64,000 nt of DNA from Aquatica leii (Eukaryota; Arthropoda; Insecta; Coleoptera; Lampyridae), in NCBI GenBank assembly GCA_035610365.1, contig CM069432.1, forward strand, positions 70,808,520 through 70,872,519, written 5' to 3'. The notes beneath the pieces were generated by a model, which searched no databases, was not told the origin of the DNA, and was given only the letters and a program-made list of their open reading frames with translations. Of this stretch, positions 1 to 10,715 are shown piece after piece. The number at the start of each line of letters is the position of its first letter. Within the stretch, counting starts at the first letter, position 1. The position numbers and the translations under genes were made by a program.

Positions 1-170
1 ATTAAAACGAAAATTTTTTTTTGTGGAGAAGGCTTTGAGATAAATAATTCAATTGTATTTCTAATACTACACTTTGAGAATGGATTACTTTAACGTTACA
101 TTTAAAAAAACCAAAATTTTGAGTCAAATACAACGAAAATTATAGACCTGTTGCATTAAATAGTTTTTCC
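1..170. other. AT-rich DNA, nothing recognised
   Basis: AT-rich sequence with poly-A and poly-T runs leading into the tandem duplication. No gene, repeat or RNA was recognised. Confidence 0.4.
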
Positions 171-898
171 GTCGATCGTCTGTTAATAGCACTATTAACA
201 TATAATATTGTATCAGAAACAGATCGTTAATGACCCCTATTAATGAACGATTTTGTATAGCAACCAATGAAATCGATAGCAACCACTGATTCAACGATAT
301 TGCGCGACTACTATATACAACAGGTTACGTATATTTTAGTTTCCTTATAATTTCACACGTTTTACCAACGTACGATTAACAGAAAAACGTTAAAACTAAC
401 TCGTTTGTTAATCAGCGACAAATAATCTCGACAATATTAACACGTCTGCTCGCTACACTCGCTCATGGCGTTAAAATGTCTTGATTATTAATCGCTATCA
501 TTAACAATCTTGTTTGTTAAATAACTATTTTCGTCGATCGTCTGTTAATAGCAATATTAACGTGTAATAATGTATCAGAAATGGAGCGTTAATGACCCGT
601 ATTAGTGAACGATTTTGAACCAATGAATGAATATTTATTAATGAACGATTTTGTATAGCAACCAATGAAATCGTTAGCAACCAGTGATTTAACGATATTG
701 CGCGACTACTAGATATAACAATGAGTTACGTATACTTTAGTTTCCTTATACTTCACACGTTTTTCCAATATATGATCAACAAAAAAACTTTAAAACTAAC
801 TCGTTTGTTACTCGACGACAAATAATCTCGACAATATTAACGCGCTCGCTCGCTACACTCGCTATCATTGACAACGTTGTTCGTTATATAACTATTTT
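171..898. repeat. tandem duplication, two units of about 362 bp
   Basis: Unit 1 (171-532) and unit 2 (533-898) both open with GTCGATCGTCTGTTAATAGC and share long blocks in the same order: the TTAATGACCC and GAACGATTTTG motifs, GCGCGACTACTA, TTTAGTTTCCTTATA, AACTAACTCGTTTGTTA, GACAAATAATCTCGACAATA and a GCTCGCTACACTCGCT block. Both end in ATAACTATTTT. Unit 2 has a short extra stretch near 615-650 repeating part of the GAACGATTTTG motif. They are diverged by scattered substitutions. It may be a two-copy satellite remnant or the end of a transposon. No coding is seen. Confidence 0.8.
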
Positions 899-1844
899 GA
901 CATCGTTAATAAAAAAAAACGAAAAACAATGTTGTGATGTTTAATTCACTATTCTAAGAGTTGCACTTTTCTTCTCAGTAATGTGTTGACACGCAAAACA
1001 AAAATAAATACAAAATAATGTTATCACAGAAGACGTAGTATACAAAGTAAGTCGAAGATAAACGTAGGTCAGTCAAATATAAAGCTAAATATGCAAAACA
1101 AGTATTTTTAGGGTAGGTACAATGATTTTACGTATTGTAAAAAATCAGATAAAAAATTTATATAAAATAAGTTATTGTCCATGTATAAAAACGAACCTGA
1201 GAAGAAAATTGATAATATAAACCGAAATTATAATTACTATAAACGACGTTTTTTCTATGAAGTGCATACGTTTGGGCTCGTTCTTTAATAAAGTGATAAC
1301 ATTATCCGACTAATAACATTATCTGTAATTTTAACAAAAAGCGTACACTGTTTTTAAATCTTTGCGGCACTAATTGTCGACTGAAGATCTCTCACGAGTC
1401 AGATTTCATTGTGTATAGTGAAAAAAGTCGTTGTCATTTGAGAGTTCTTTGAAATAGCAATAATGAGTTAGTGTCAATTTTGTATATCTCCCGACTTTGT
1501 TGATATTTAAAATTAATTTTATGACATATTTTATTAGTATTCATTTGATCAACTTTGTTAGTATCAGTACTCATGTGGTTGTTGTCTACCAGAAAATAAT
1601 GTTCAATAACAGTACAACCATCAAAAGTTCAGTACTTGTTTTGAATCTTTATTAGTGTACAGCAATGTCGTCATTCGTAAAATCTCTACCTTCCTACCTG
1701 AAAAAAGAAACTTATTTTAAGAATGTCTGTAAGACTTATTTTGTTTCAACGGCAGCTTGCTGTATTCTTTGGCGTAATTTTTTTATCGTGTGTCTGTGTG
1801 TGATCTATTTTATGTGATTCTAAAGATAAACGTCTAATGGTATC

Positions 1845-2480
1845 AGATCCGGCGAACGCGGTAGCCATACTGCGGGTTCTCCTATTCTAATCTATCTTCC
1901 GTAAAATTTGCGTTAAACCAAGCTGTAATACGAATAGATTGATGTGCTGGTGCCGCATCGTGTTCAATCACATTGCACGCCTAATATTTAATGGCACATC
2001 TTCCAGTGGTAAGAGTAAAGAGTTCTCCAGAAAATGTTCGTAATTCACACCATTTAAACGGTGTGGCAGTTCAAATAGTCCAATCAGACGATCATTAAGA
2101 ATACCAGTTATTACATTAACACCAAATCTATGTTGAAAATGCAAAACGTCTACTTAAATAAGGATTTTCTGCAGACCAATCATAGTAATTAGTAATACCA
2201 TCTCCTGTGAAAGAAGCTTCATTGGTTCATAAAATATGCGGTAGTAGCTTTTGATTATTTTGTAACCAATTACAAACTATTAAACTAGTTTCAAAATCAT
2301 TGACTGTTAGAGCTTGAACTCTTTGATGATATGTATGTAAGCGAGCACTTTTTATTCTCCAAACCTGGTTTCTACATACTTCAATACGTAATGCAATTCT
2401 TCGCACCCCTAAAGACGGATCTTCTTGTAATAAATCAAGATTTTGTTCTAATATTTTAAATTTTAAATTTGATTTAGTAA
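1845..2480 (-). pseudogene. decayed IS630/Tc1-mariner-type transposase (DUF4817-associated insect family)
   Basis: The minus strand can be followed, through many stops and frameshifts, along the catalytic domain of an insect IS630/Tc1-like transposase. In order: LLQEDPSLGVRRIA with a helix-turn-helix-like LRIEVCRNQVWRI; NWLQNNQKLLPHIL then TNEASFTGDGI (normally a DEA motif, here Asn for the catalytic Asp); DWSAENPYL; RLNGVNYEHFLENSL-like sequence in a shifted frame; and EHDAAPAHQS (family HDGAPAH). The N-terminal DNA-binding part and the final catalytic acid are not recognisable. It is dead and old, and its terminal repeats were not identified. Confidence 0.65.
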
Positions 2481-3640
2481 TAGGTAAAAAGGTTTAAATA
2501 ATTCCAGTAGTGAAAAAAAATTGTATTTAGACCACGGTTGATAAAATGATTATAACCTGCGCGATTTATATACCTCGACGCTTTGCGATACGCGATAGAA
2601 TCTATCGCTTAGGTTTTAATCATACACTTCTGAACCTTGGTATATAATATACAATTAATCACAGAACAAGATTAACGCAAACTAATAGTCACACATCTCA
2701 ATAGTGTTACTGTTTTTTTTTTCTATTTACTGTTTCATTCTTTCATTCATTCTTGTTGAGATGATCTCTAACTGATCTAATGTGGTGAGAGAAGTGCGCT
2801 ACATACTGACAGAAATTGCTAATTTTGTTTTAAATTATGAAACAGTTATCTGAAAGAGTTAGGTCAGTTTTACGTAATTAACATTTCTTTTTAAAAAATA
2901 AGTTTTAACCTTCTCACGCACACGTTTATAAGTAATGGTTTTTGCGAAAAGTTGCGTTATCCGTAAATAAAAAGTAATTTATAAAATTGTGATCTTGTTC
3001 TAGTTTAACAATAAAAGCAAAAATTAAATTGTTTTTAAAAACCAATGCACATCAAATTTTTGCACGAACTGAATTGAAAAAAAAATGTCTGCAACTGAAA
3101 CAACAGCGTTTATATTATTTTACAGATTTTTACAATTAGTAAAAATTTTGATAATTTGGGTCATCTTTACTTGTAATGAATTTTAGTAACCTTAATGTCT
3201 AATCTAATCTAATCTTCTTCTTTCAGATGAGTCAGAATTTTTTCTTTTATCCCTACATCTTCTAAGATATTTTCATATGGTGAAGTTTAAATAGGATTAT
3301 TATAGGACATGGATAAGATGCTTGAGTTTATTAATTTTTGAGTAAAATTGTTTTTGAGCGTTTAATTTTGCTTTGCAATTTGTCGTAGTTTGTAGAATTT
3401 CTTACAAGTGGGTTTAAATGGATTGAATTTTTAGAAAATTCTGATTTTATCTTAATCTTATCTTAATATTTGTTCTTAAATTTTGTTTATTTGGAAATTT
3501 GCGGTTTGACTCCAGACAAGGGAAGTATATAGCATAATGGAAATTATAATAATTTTGTAAAAAGAATATTGGTTTTTGGGTTTAATTTGCTTTTGCGGCA
3601 GAGCCAAAAATTTAAGAAAACCACGACCTTTATTGACGGC
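2481..3640. other. AT-rich intergenic DNA, nothing recognised
   Basis: No coding region, RNA or clear repeat was recognised between the transposase relic and the LINE relic. Some of it may be unrecognised 3' sequence of the neighbouring LINE. Confidence 0.4.
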
Positions 3641-4800
3641 GAATTCGACATAGGTGTAAAAGATTAACCGTTTATCTAAGTTTCCTTAAAAATATTATAG
3701 TCGCACTTTTCTCGGTGTTGACGTCCACAAGCCAATCGGTAAACCATGTCTCTAAAATGTTTAGCACTGATTCTAGGCGATTAGTTATGAGTTTCGTTGG
3801 CCAGAAGCGAGCTAAGATGGTGTTGTCGTTAGCATACGGTGCTAGTTTTATATTGGGGTGTTAAGGAGTGTCGTACGTATTAAGATTGTAAGGGACTGGA
3901 AAAAGAACAGAACCTTTCAGAACTCCTGCTGCTAATGATTTGATTGAAGACGAGACATTATGTAATTTAGTGCGGTAGTGACTAAAAAAATAGATAATGC
4001 GTATTAATTGTGAATAAATTTTTACTGAAACTAATTTGTAAACAAAGCCGTCATGCCAAACTCGATCAAATACAGAATTCCGCGACTTTGAGAAGTTGTT
4101 CAGTTGTAGAATGCTTAGAGCAGAACCCGAATGCACGCCTGGAAAGATTTTTAAGCGGGAAATTTCTAAGTTCAAACAAGAGAGAATGATTCTTTTGGCA
4201 ATCTTGGAGACGGCAGGAAGAAGACTTATCGAACGGTAATTTTGTAGAAATTTGTAATCTTTTAAAGGTTTCAGAAGTAATATTACATCAGCTATCTTGC
4301 AGTCACGTGCAAAGTAGCCAGTTTTAGTATACCATTGACTATAGCGTTGAGGAACATTATTGCTTTCTGAGGAAAGTTTTTAATAATTTTATTTAAAATT
4401 TTACAATGACCAGGGGCTTTACGATTTTTGAGAAATCTTCAAATTTTAAACGGGGAGGTTGGAGAAAGTGGTGGATGAAGTGATTTTGCGATAAAAATCT
4501 AACAACATTTGAGTTTATTCTATCCATACCGTCAAGATCGGCGATATGGTAGTTTTTTCAGGAGAGTAAACTAGACCGTTTGCAAAATGAATTGGTAGAT
4601 CAAGTATAGAGGAGATTTTACGCAAAATTTTTTGCATGCGCCAAAATGAGTAGGAGTTTTGATTTAGACAATCTAATTTGGATGCCCAGAACTTGTTTTT
4701 GTAATTTTGTAGTGCTAGACGTACTTTAATTTGTAATTTGTTAAATTCTCTTTTGTATTGGAGGTTAAACAATTGATAGAACGGTTCGCCTCCTGGTATG
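3640..4800 (-). pseudogene. jockey-like non-LTR retrotransposon, reverse transcriptase fragment
   Basis: Reading the minus strand from 4772, a region before the reverse transcriptase is open to 4515 (NKLQIKVRLALQNYKNKFWA, then SFWRMQKILRK). It is followed through frameshifts by the palm: GFCSKHSTTEQL, then an open stretch 4175-3861 with FDRVWHDGFVYKL, IRIIYFFSHYRTKL and AGVLKGSVLFPVPYNL. Next comes the catalytic box, read as APYANDNTIL where active elements have YADD. These are the order and spacing of jockey-clade LINE ORF2. The stops, the D-to-N change in the catalytic box and the GVLKGS for GVPQGS change show it is inactive. The 5' endonuclease domain and the 3' tail were not identified. 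Confidence 0.8.
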
Positions 4801-4863
4801 TGATAAATTTAGATTTTAATCAAATTAATGATTCCTTCTTGTAGGAGGTTGGATCAAAGCAAC

Positions 4864-4928
4864 TACTTCAGTAATTTGCGACGTTTCGTGTTCTGGATGA
4901 ATACTTCATCAGGCTCGCTCACACTGAG
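4864..4928 (-). ncRNA. hammerhead-like ribozyme motif (Penelope-type), probable relic
   Basis: The minus strand has CUGAUGA (4912-4906), a stem II of GUAUU/AACAC with one mismatch, GAAA (4887-4884), then CGUC with a GUC cleavage-type triplet. Stem III is only ACGU, the very short kind described for Penelope-like element hammerheads. Stem I has two bases next to the core (GC/GC) and an outer CAGU/ACUG pairing across a large internal loop. No Penelope protein remnant was recognised beside it. Activity is uncertain. Confidence 0.4.
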
Positions 4929-5144
4929 TCAGCCGCTCAGTTACGATTTTTATTTGTTATTTGCGTCTCCACGTAAATAACAAAAGAATTTTCGTAAGTC
5001 ATTTCAATTTATTCGTTAAATGAGTTAATACGTACCTGAGTTAAATAATTAATAATTATAAGAACTGATATTGTGTAAATTTGTGTTTTGTTTCTTAATC
5101 TATCAATACCATAATTTTTATTTAGATAATAATAGTTTTTGTGA

Positions 5145-5384
5145 TTTAAAATAGGCCGAGTAAAGAAATGTTGCAATCTATTAAATAAAAAGAAACATAA
5201 ATACGTCATTAAAAATTTAGTTCTAATTACAGCTAATCGAGCTCGCGATTTTAAAGATTTTATCGGATATTACATGTGTAATTCTTGTGAGAGAGCAATT
5301 TATCTAGGCCGTAAACCTGGAAAACCTGAAAATCCGTGCGAAAAACCTGTAAATAATAATCCACTGAGAAAAATTAAATGTTAA
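5145..5384 (+). other. unassigned open stretch with Cys-rich, Lys/Pro-rich end
   Basis: A 79-codon frame without an ATG at its start. It includes ITANRARDFKDFIGYYMCNS, then CERAIYLGRKPGKPENPCEK and a stop. The composition is more protein-like than usual for this AT-rich DNA, and CNSC with a later Cys hints at a metal site, but no family was recognised. It may be an exon relic or part of a transposon. Confidence 0.2.
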
Positions 5385-5821
5385 ATCAACAAATAAACGT
5401 TTGAAACAACAGTTTGTGCACATTCAATACAAACAATAGTTTTGCAGAGTTGCCTTAATGTGCATGCAATGTTAACTATTACGAGTTAATTCAATACTGC
5501 AATCATTTCTGTTCAACATTTAATAGTGATATTAATGTTGCCAATGATTTCTTTTGAAAAGGCTGCAGTGTTAAGTCAACATTTTTAGTTATTTATTTTT
5601 CATTTTAAGTAATTTTAAGTATTGAACGAATATGTTTTGTTTAACAAACCATAACTGTTGAGTTAATGGTAAAATATATATTCAACTAAGCACTAATTTG
5701 TTAATTCAAGTAATTTGTAGTTAACATTTTTATGATGGTTCATTTAAGAGTCTCTTTTTTCTCAGTGTCTAAGTATCGATGCGATTGATCCAGAAGTTGA
5801 TGAAACCACAGATGATAATAT

Positions 5822-5828
<7 letters not shown>

Positions 5829-5908
<80 letters not shown>
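5829..5908. repeat. (TAA)n microsatellite
   Basis: About 26 uninterrupted AAT/TAA units. It lies inside a frame open from 5766 to 5957 that would give an acidic lead-in (SIDAIDPEVDETTDDNID) and a poly-Asn run. Confidence 0.97.
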
Positions 5909-5910
<2 letters not shown>

Positions 5911-6744
5911 TTTGTTCAAAGATTACATTCTTAATTGTTATTTATAATTATAATTAACTGAAGCTGTAATGTAGTCTGACGCTCGGCCGCTCGGTGTTCT
6001 GACAGCGTTTGACGTCTAACACGCTGTGACAAATAAATTTATATTCTTTAAACTATTAGCGAGCAGTGAAATTTTTCCCCGGAATCTTAAACTTAAATAA
6101 ATATTGCATTTAACTGATAAAAAAAAACTTCATATTTTTACCGAGAAATCAATGAAATTTTTCTTTTTTTACTTAAAAGTTAATTAGGAATATGATAATA
6201 AAGAAATTAGTTTTAGTTGTTAATATTTTATTAAAATATAAATATTTGACGATAAATCCTGAAAATTTCATTAATTTATCTTTAACGGTTGATTTAAAAT
6301 TTATTTTTTAATTAAAAGTACCTAAAATTTTCATTGTAAAAAAATATATTGTTTGAATTAAAATTTTTAAAAATCGTTTGGTGGATCAATTTTTCATGGC
6401 GACTACTTATGAAAAAAGTACATGGACTTAATTTTTATGATCAAATGGAAAATAGAGGGTCCACTTGACGTGATCTTGCTCTAATAGTAGTAGTAGTTTT
6501 GCTATTATGTTATGTATAACTACAGTAGACTTGATGCTAAAACTTAAAAAGAAAAACGTAAAAACCAACAAATAAAATGAATTGTTAAAAAAGTATTTGA
6601 TATTCGGCACCTTTCTCTATACTAACACAATCAAGAGACATTTGGTAACCGTTGTCATGATAGGTTTCTTACCGACTTTTTCTGAAACCTGCCATTGCAA
6701 ATTCTTGTTTGTTCCGAGCGAGTATCTGTAGGTATAGTACTTAT

Positions 6745-6880
6745 ACTTGAGCCTATTAAAACGAAAACCTCCGTATTGCAGAAACGGAAAGAAAATTGCG
6801 GCCCCAAATTACAAAATACCATAAATCAATGCAGAATATAATAAAATAACCCTATCGCAATTACAAGAAATTCATAAATT
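6745..6880 (+). repeat. dispersed repeat, copy 1 (CCCCAAATTACAAAATACC family)
   Basis: Shares an ordered set of blocks with copies at 32828-32962 (+) and 34484-34640 (-): repeated CGGAA words, then CCCCAAAYTACAAAATAYCA, then about 45 bp later a TACAAGAAATTYATAAA block. It is diverged and noncoding. Confidence 0.6.
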
Positions 6881-9144
6881 TAACATAACACATTATGTAT
6901 CAAAGAAAAAACACGTTTAGTAAAAATTCGTTTTTAAATTTAAGAATAATTCTTCCTTTAATACAAAAGCAGCTAGTATACGCGAGTGATAAATCAGTAT
7001 GAGTTAATCATTACAAAAGTGTTAATAATCTCGAATAAAAAATAAGGTTTTAGACTTTACTTATTCAAAAAGTGGAGATTACCAGCGTGCACAATAAAAA
7101 ATTCTCGTTAAAGAAATTTTATTTTAATTGAGAAAAAACGCTAGTGTATATCACAATAAAGCACGGAAGATGAAGACAATGTGATAAAAGAGTAAAATGT
7201 TAATAACCTTGGTAGTGCTATCAATTATTTAAAACACATTCAAATTTTTCTGTCGGGTTTAGAAGGTGAGAGCGATTGTTTTATCAAGACTTTTAATTTA
7301 AGAATTAAGTTAGAAAAACAAGCTGTAGACCAAAAAATAAAAAAACTGTCAACAAGGAACAATTACCTACCAATTACGCACATTTAAAAATGTATAGCAT
7401 TTTTTAAATAAATTTCTGCTATTTATCGTCTCATTTTAAGAAGTATTTGTATTAAAACAAATTTTTTACATAATTTAAAAAAACTTCACAAAGCGAAAAC
7501 TTGCATAAAGCGGAAAATCTACCCAGTCCCGATAGTTTCCGTTTAGAAGGTTTTACTGATTATAAGTAGGTACGTTTATAATTTTAAGCTACGTAGTGTA
7601 CGTTTTTTTATTAAACTTAAAGAAAGAATAAATACTTGATGATAAATAGGTTAACGTCTATTGTTTATCTAATGTGCATAAACAATATACAAATTACCCT
7701 AACACTTATCATAATCATTTATTCTATTGTTGTGCTTAAAAATAATTAAACAAAAAGTTTTCAATTTAAATGTACCTATTAATAATGTTATTTACTAATT
7801 TTGACGTCATTCTTTAGAAACCATATCTTAACTAATATTCTTGACTACCAAGAACAAAAATGAACTTTTTACCTGAAATCATTGCTTATTATTGTAGTAA
7901 ATCTAGCATCCATTTGATGTTGAGATTAAACTAATATTTCATAAACTCTAGTTCATTTTCATTTTAACTGCCAATTTACATAAAAATGCTTTAAACTAAC
8001 CTTGTCGTATTTTGTTCAAGTTACCAATAAGAATTTTTTGTAAAGATAATAGTATACAATTTTTTAAGCAAAAAACTCTTTAAAAAATGCCGTCCATCGC
8101 TTAAATATTTTTTATTGCTATAAAATTTTCATACTTTGTTAAAGCGTTAGCACTCAACTGACGCAAAGCAGTATGATCTTTAAACTAAACATTTGCATAT
8201 GATAATTAATTTTTTAAAAACACGCATTTAAAAGAATTTCACATTTTTTCTTTCTCGTACTTATAAATGTAGGGTCAAAGGCTTCTATGGCTGAAACTAG
8301 TAGTGAAACTATTTGGATTAAACTTCTGATAAGCAATGAATGTTTTTCGTCCGTGTTTTTTTCTTTTGACATCGAATAATGGTGTATCTTTGCATTAGTT
8401 TTCGAGTTGCGCATTTAACATATAGTAAAACTGCAACCAATACTTAATCTTTTCAACATCAACATCTTGATATTCATTTCACTAAAAAATATTAAAACGA
8501 TCTTAGCTGTTAGATTACAATAAGTCATTTTGTTGTTTACTAATATCATAATTTACCAAACTATTGTTGTCAGACAACTTGAATAATCTACTCAGAGCCC
8601 CAGGTAATCATTCTTATAAAATAAATTAACATAATTGAAAACAGGTTAAACTTATTAATTTCTATAGTTCGATTTTTAATTATAAGTATTTTTATTATTT
8701 TTTGCAAAATAAAGTAGTTGTTTTAATCAAAAATATCAGCTTACTTTCTTATCAATTTTGATTAAAAAACTAATTTTTGTGAAATAGTAATTTAAATCTC
8801 ACACTTGTCAAATAAAAGATTTAAGTTTTATGGCAGTAAAATAATAATTGTTCAAAAAGGTTTTTTTTAATTCAATCTCTCATTATAATTTTTCATATTT
8901 AGTCTTAGAGTGAAAAAAATTACATATCACACTGGTAAAAATGCTAATAGTATATGTTCAAAAAACCGACTTGCTGTTTTGTTCAACAGAATAAGCTAAA
9001 TTTTCTTTCTATTAAGAAGGTTTTTTGTATCTAGCTTTTCATATGTTTAAATAACTAGAATTTTGCACATTTACTAAAAAAATAATTAAGTATTGATAAT
9101 AATTTACGGTATGAAAGAGAGAAAGTAACGCGACTTGATTGTAG

Positions 9145-9194
9145 TTTATGCAAACGACGTTTCGTACGGATTTCATCACGACTACGATTTTATT
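9145..9194 (-). ncRNA. degenerate hammerhead-like motif
   Basis: The minus strand reads GTAGTCGTGATGA, then AATCCGTAC, then GAAACGTC and later ACTAC. It keeps GAUGA, GAAA, the short ACGU stem III and the GUC triplet, and GUAGU/ACUAC can close an outer stem I. The first core base is G instead of the required C and stem II is nearly gone, so it should be inactive. Confidence 0.3.
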
Positions 9195-10519
9195 AAAAAA
9201 GAAAATAATAACATTAGATATATTTATTGCAGTAGGTATTTTTTTAAAAAACTTTTTTTTTAGTTTAAACAGTTCAAAAAAGTTTTAAAGCTTTATTTTT
9301 TCTTTTATTAAATCAATATTAAAATCAATTCTTGAACAGTAGAACAAAATTTAACAATAACATATTAGTACCTACTATTTTTTTTGTCAAATTAAAAAAC
9401 TGTGTATTTTCTGACTTTCTTAAAATTACCGTAACATGATTTGCGATAGTGTGCACTATAATTGTATGTTTGAAGAAAATTCAAATTATAATATGTCAAA
9501 AGAATGAGGTTTATTTGCACCTTCACTGTTCTATAGTTAGTGAATTAGCTTCCAATAAAATATTTATTTCAAATTAAAAGCAATTTTGTGTATGTTTACT
9601 TGGAAAAACTAATTGGTATCAATTTCTTTATACACGCAAAAAAAAGTTTTTTCCAGTTTTTTATTTTTCTAATTTTATTAGAATAGACAAGTAATAATAA
9701 ATCTATATATTAAAAATATTAATTTTTAAATGTTTACACTAAATTTAATACTGATAGAACGTGAATTAAATTTTTGTTTCGATTAAATTAAATAGATTAA
9801 AATTGATTTTGTTTTGAATACGCACATTGTAATATTAATAATGAAAAACAAATAACAATTATATTATTACCTACTACGGATTTTTTAAATCTCAAACATC
9901 AAAATTGGGCTTAGTAAAAATGTTTTATATCACACTTTGATAAAGAACTAGCACAAGTTGTGATTACCGCAATAAAAAAGCCGCCAAACTTACACTGGTT
10001 GTGTTGAAAAAATAAGAGTAAAAAAACGGTGCTTTTATTATTGATTATTTACTACATGTTTTAACTTTATAATAGAATTTTTTTTGTTTAAGACTTTACA
10101 TTACGATACAGAATAATCTCAAATAACGTTTCCATTTCATTGTTAATTACAAATTTAATATTTTTTTCTAGAAATCAAAGTATTTTGTAAGGCAGCATCG
10201 ATCTTAATATTTTAGCCAACGATCAAATATGTAGGTCATTAAAAAATCTGTCCTAAACTAATTCATGCAATTAAAAACGTAATCTTCAGCAAAACGTTTA
10301 AAATCGGATTACGATTGTACTAATTCAAAAATAAAATTAAACTACCAAACAAGTCCATGAAGGTTTAATTCAACGGTTTTTGTAAACAGTTTAACCAAAT
10401 GAGTTTCTTCATCGTTATTGCTTTGAAAGTTAAAATGACTTAAATAATTTGACTATTTTCACTTTGTGAACAAAATATCAATTGGTTATTTAAAATATAA
10501 ATAACGTTTACAGTATAAA

Positions 10520-10715
10520 CCTTACATTTTGAGGATAACGCGATGCACTACAATATTGTTATACTCGCGGCTTCAACGGTCGCGGATTAAGTTGAGGCCA
10601 CTAAAGCAGTTGGATTCTGCCTGGTTGCTACGATATGCAGACGTCTGCCATTCTTCTTATTCGCTGACAGGCGTGCAAATGTTTATGCAGATGCTGTATA
10701 CAGAAATATAAACTT
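10520..10715. promoter_or_regulatory. GC-richer island upstream of hth, candidate regulatory element
   Basis: A sharp rise in GC and word complexity inside very AT-rich DNA, about 5.4 kb before the hth start codon. It contains TGACAG (10665-10670), a Hth/Meis half site. The open frame through it has no recognisable protein. Conservation would have to be tested. Confidence 0.3.

Larger units (their letters stand above)
5960..10519. other. long AT-rich upstream region, mostly featureless
   Basis: No gene was recognised. It contains one copy of a dispersed repeat (6745-6880), one hammerhead-like relic (9145-9194) and many homopolymer runs. TGACAG occurs near 5998. Short predicted frames here are AT-rich noise. 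Confidence 0.5.
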
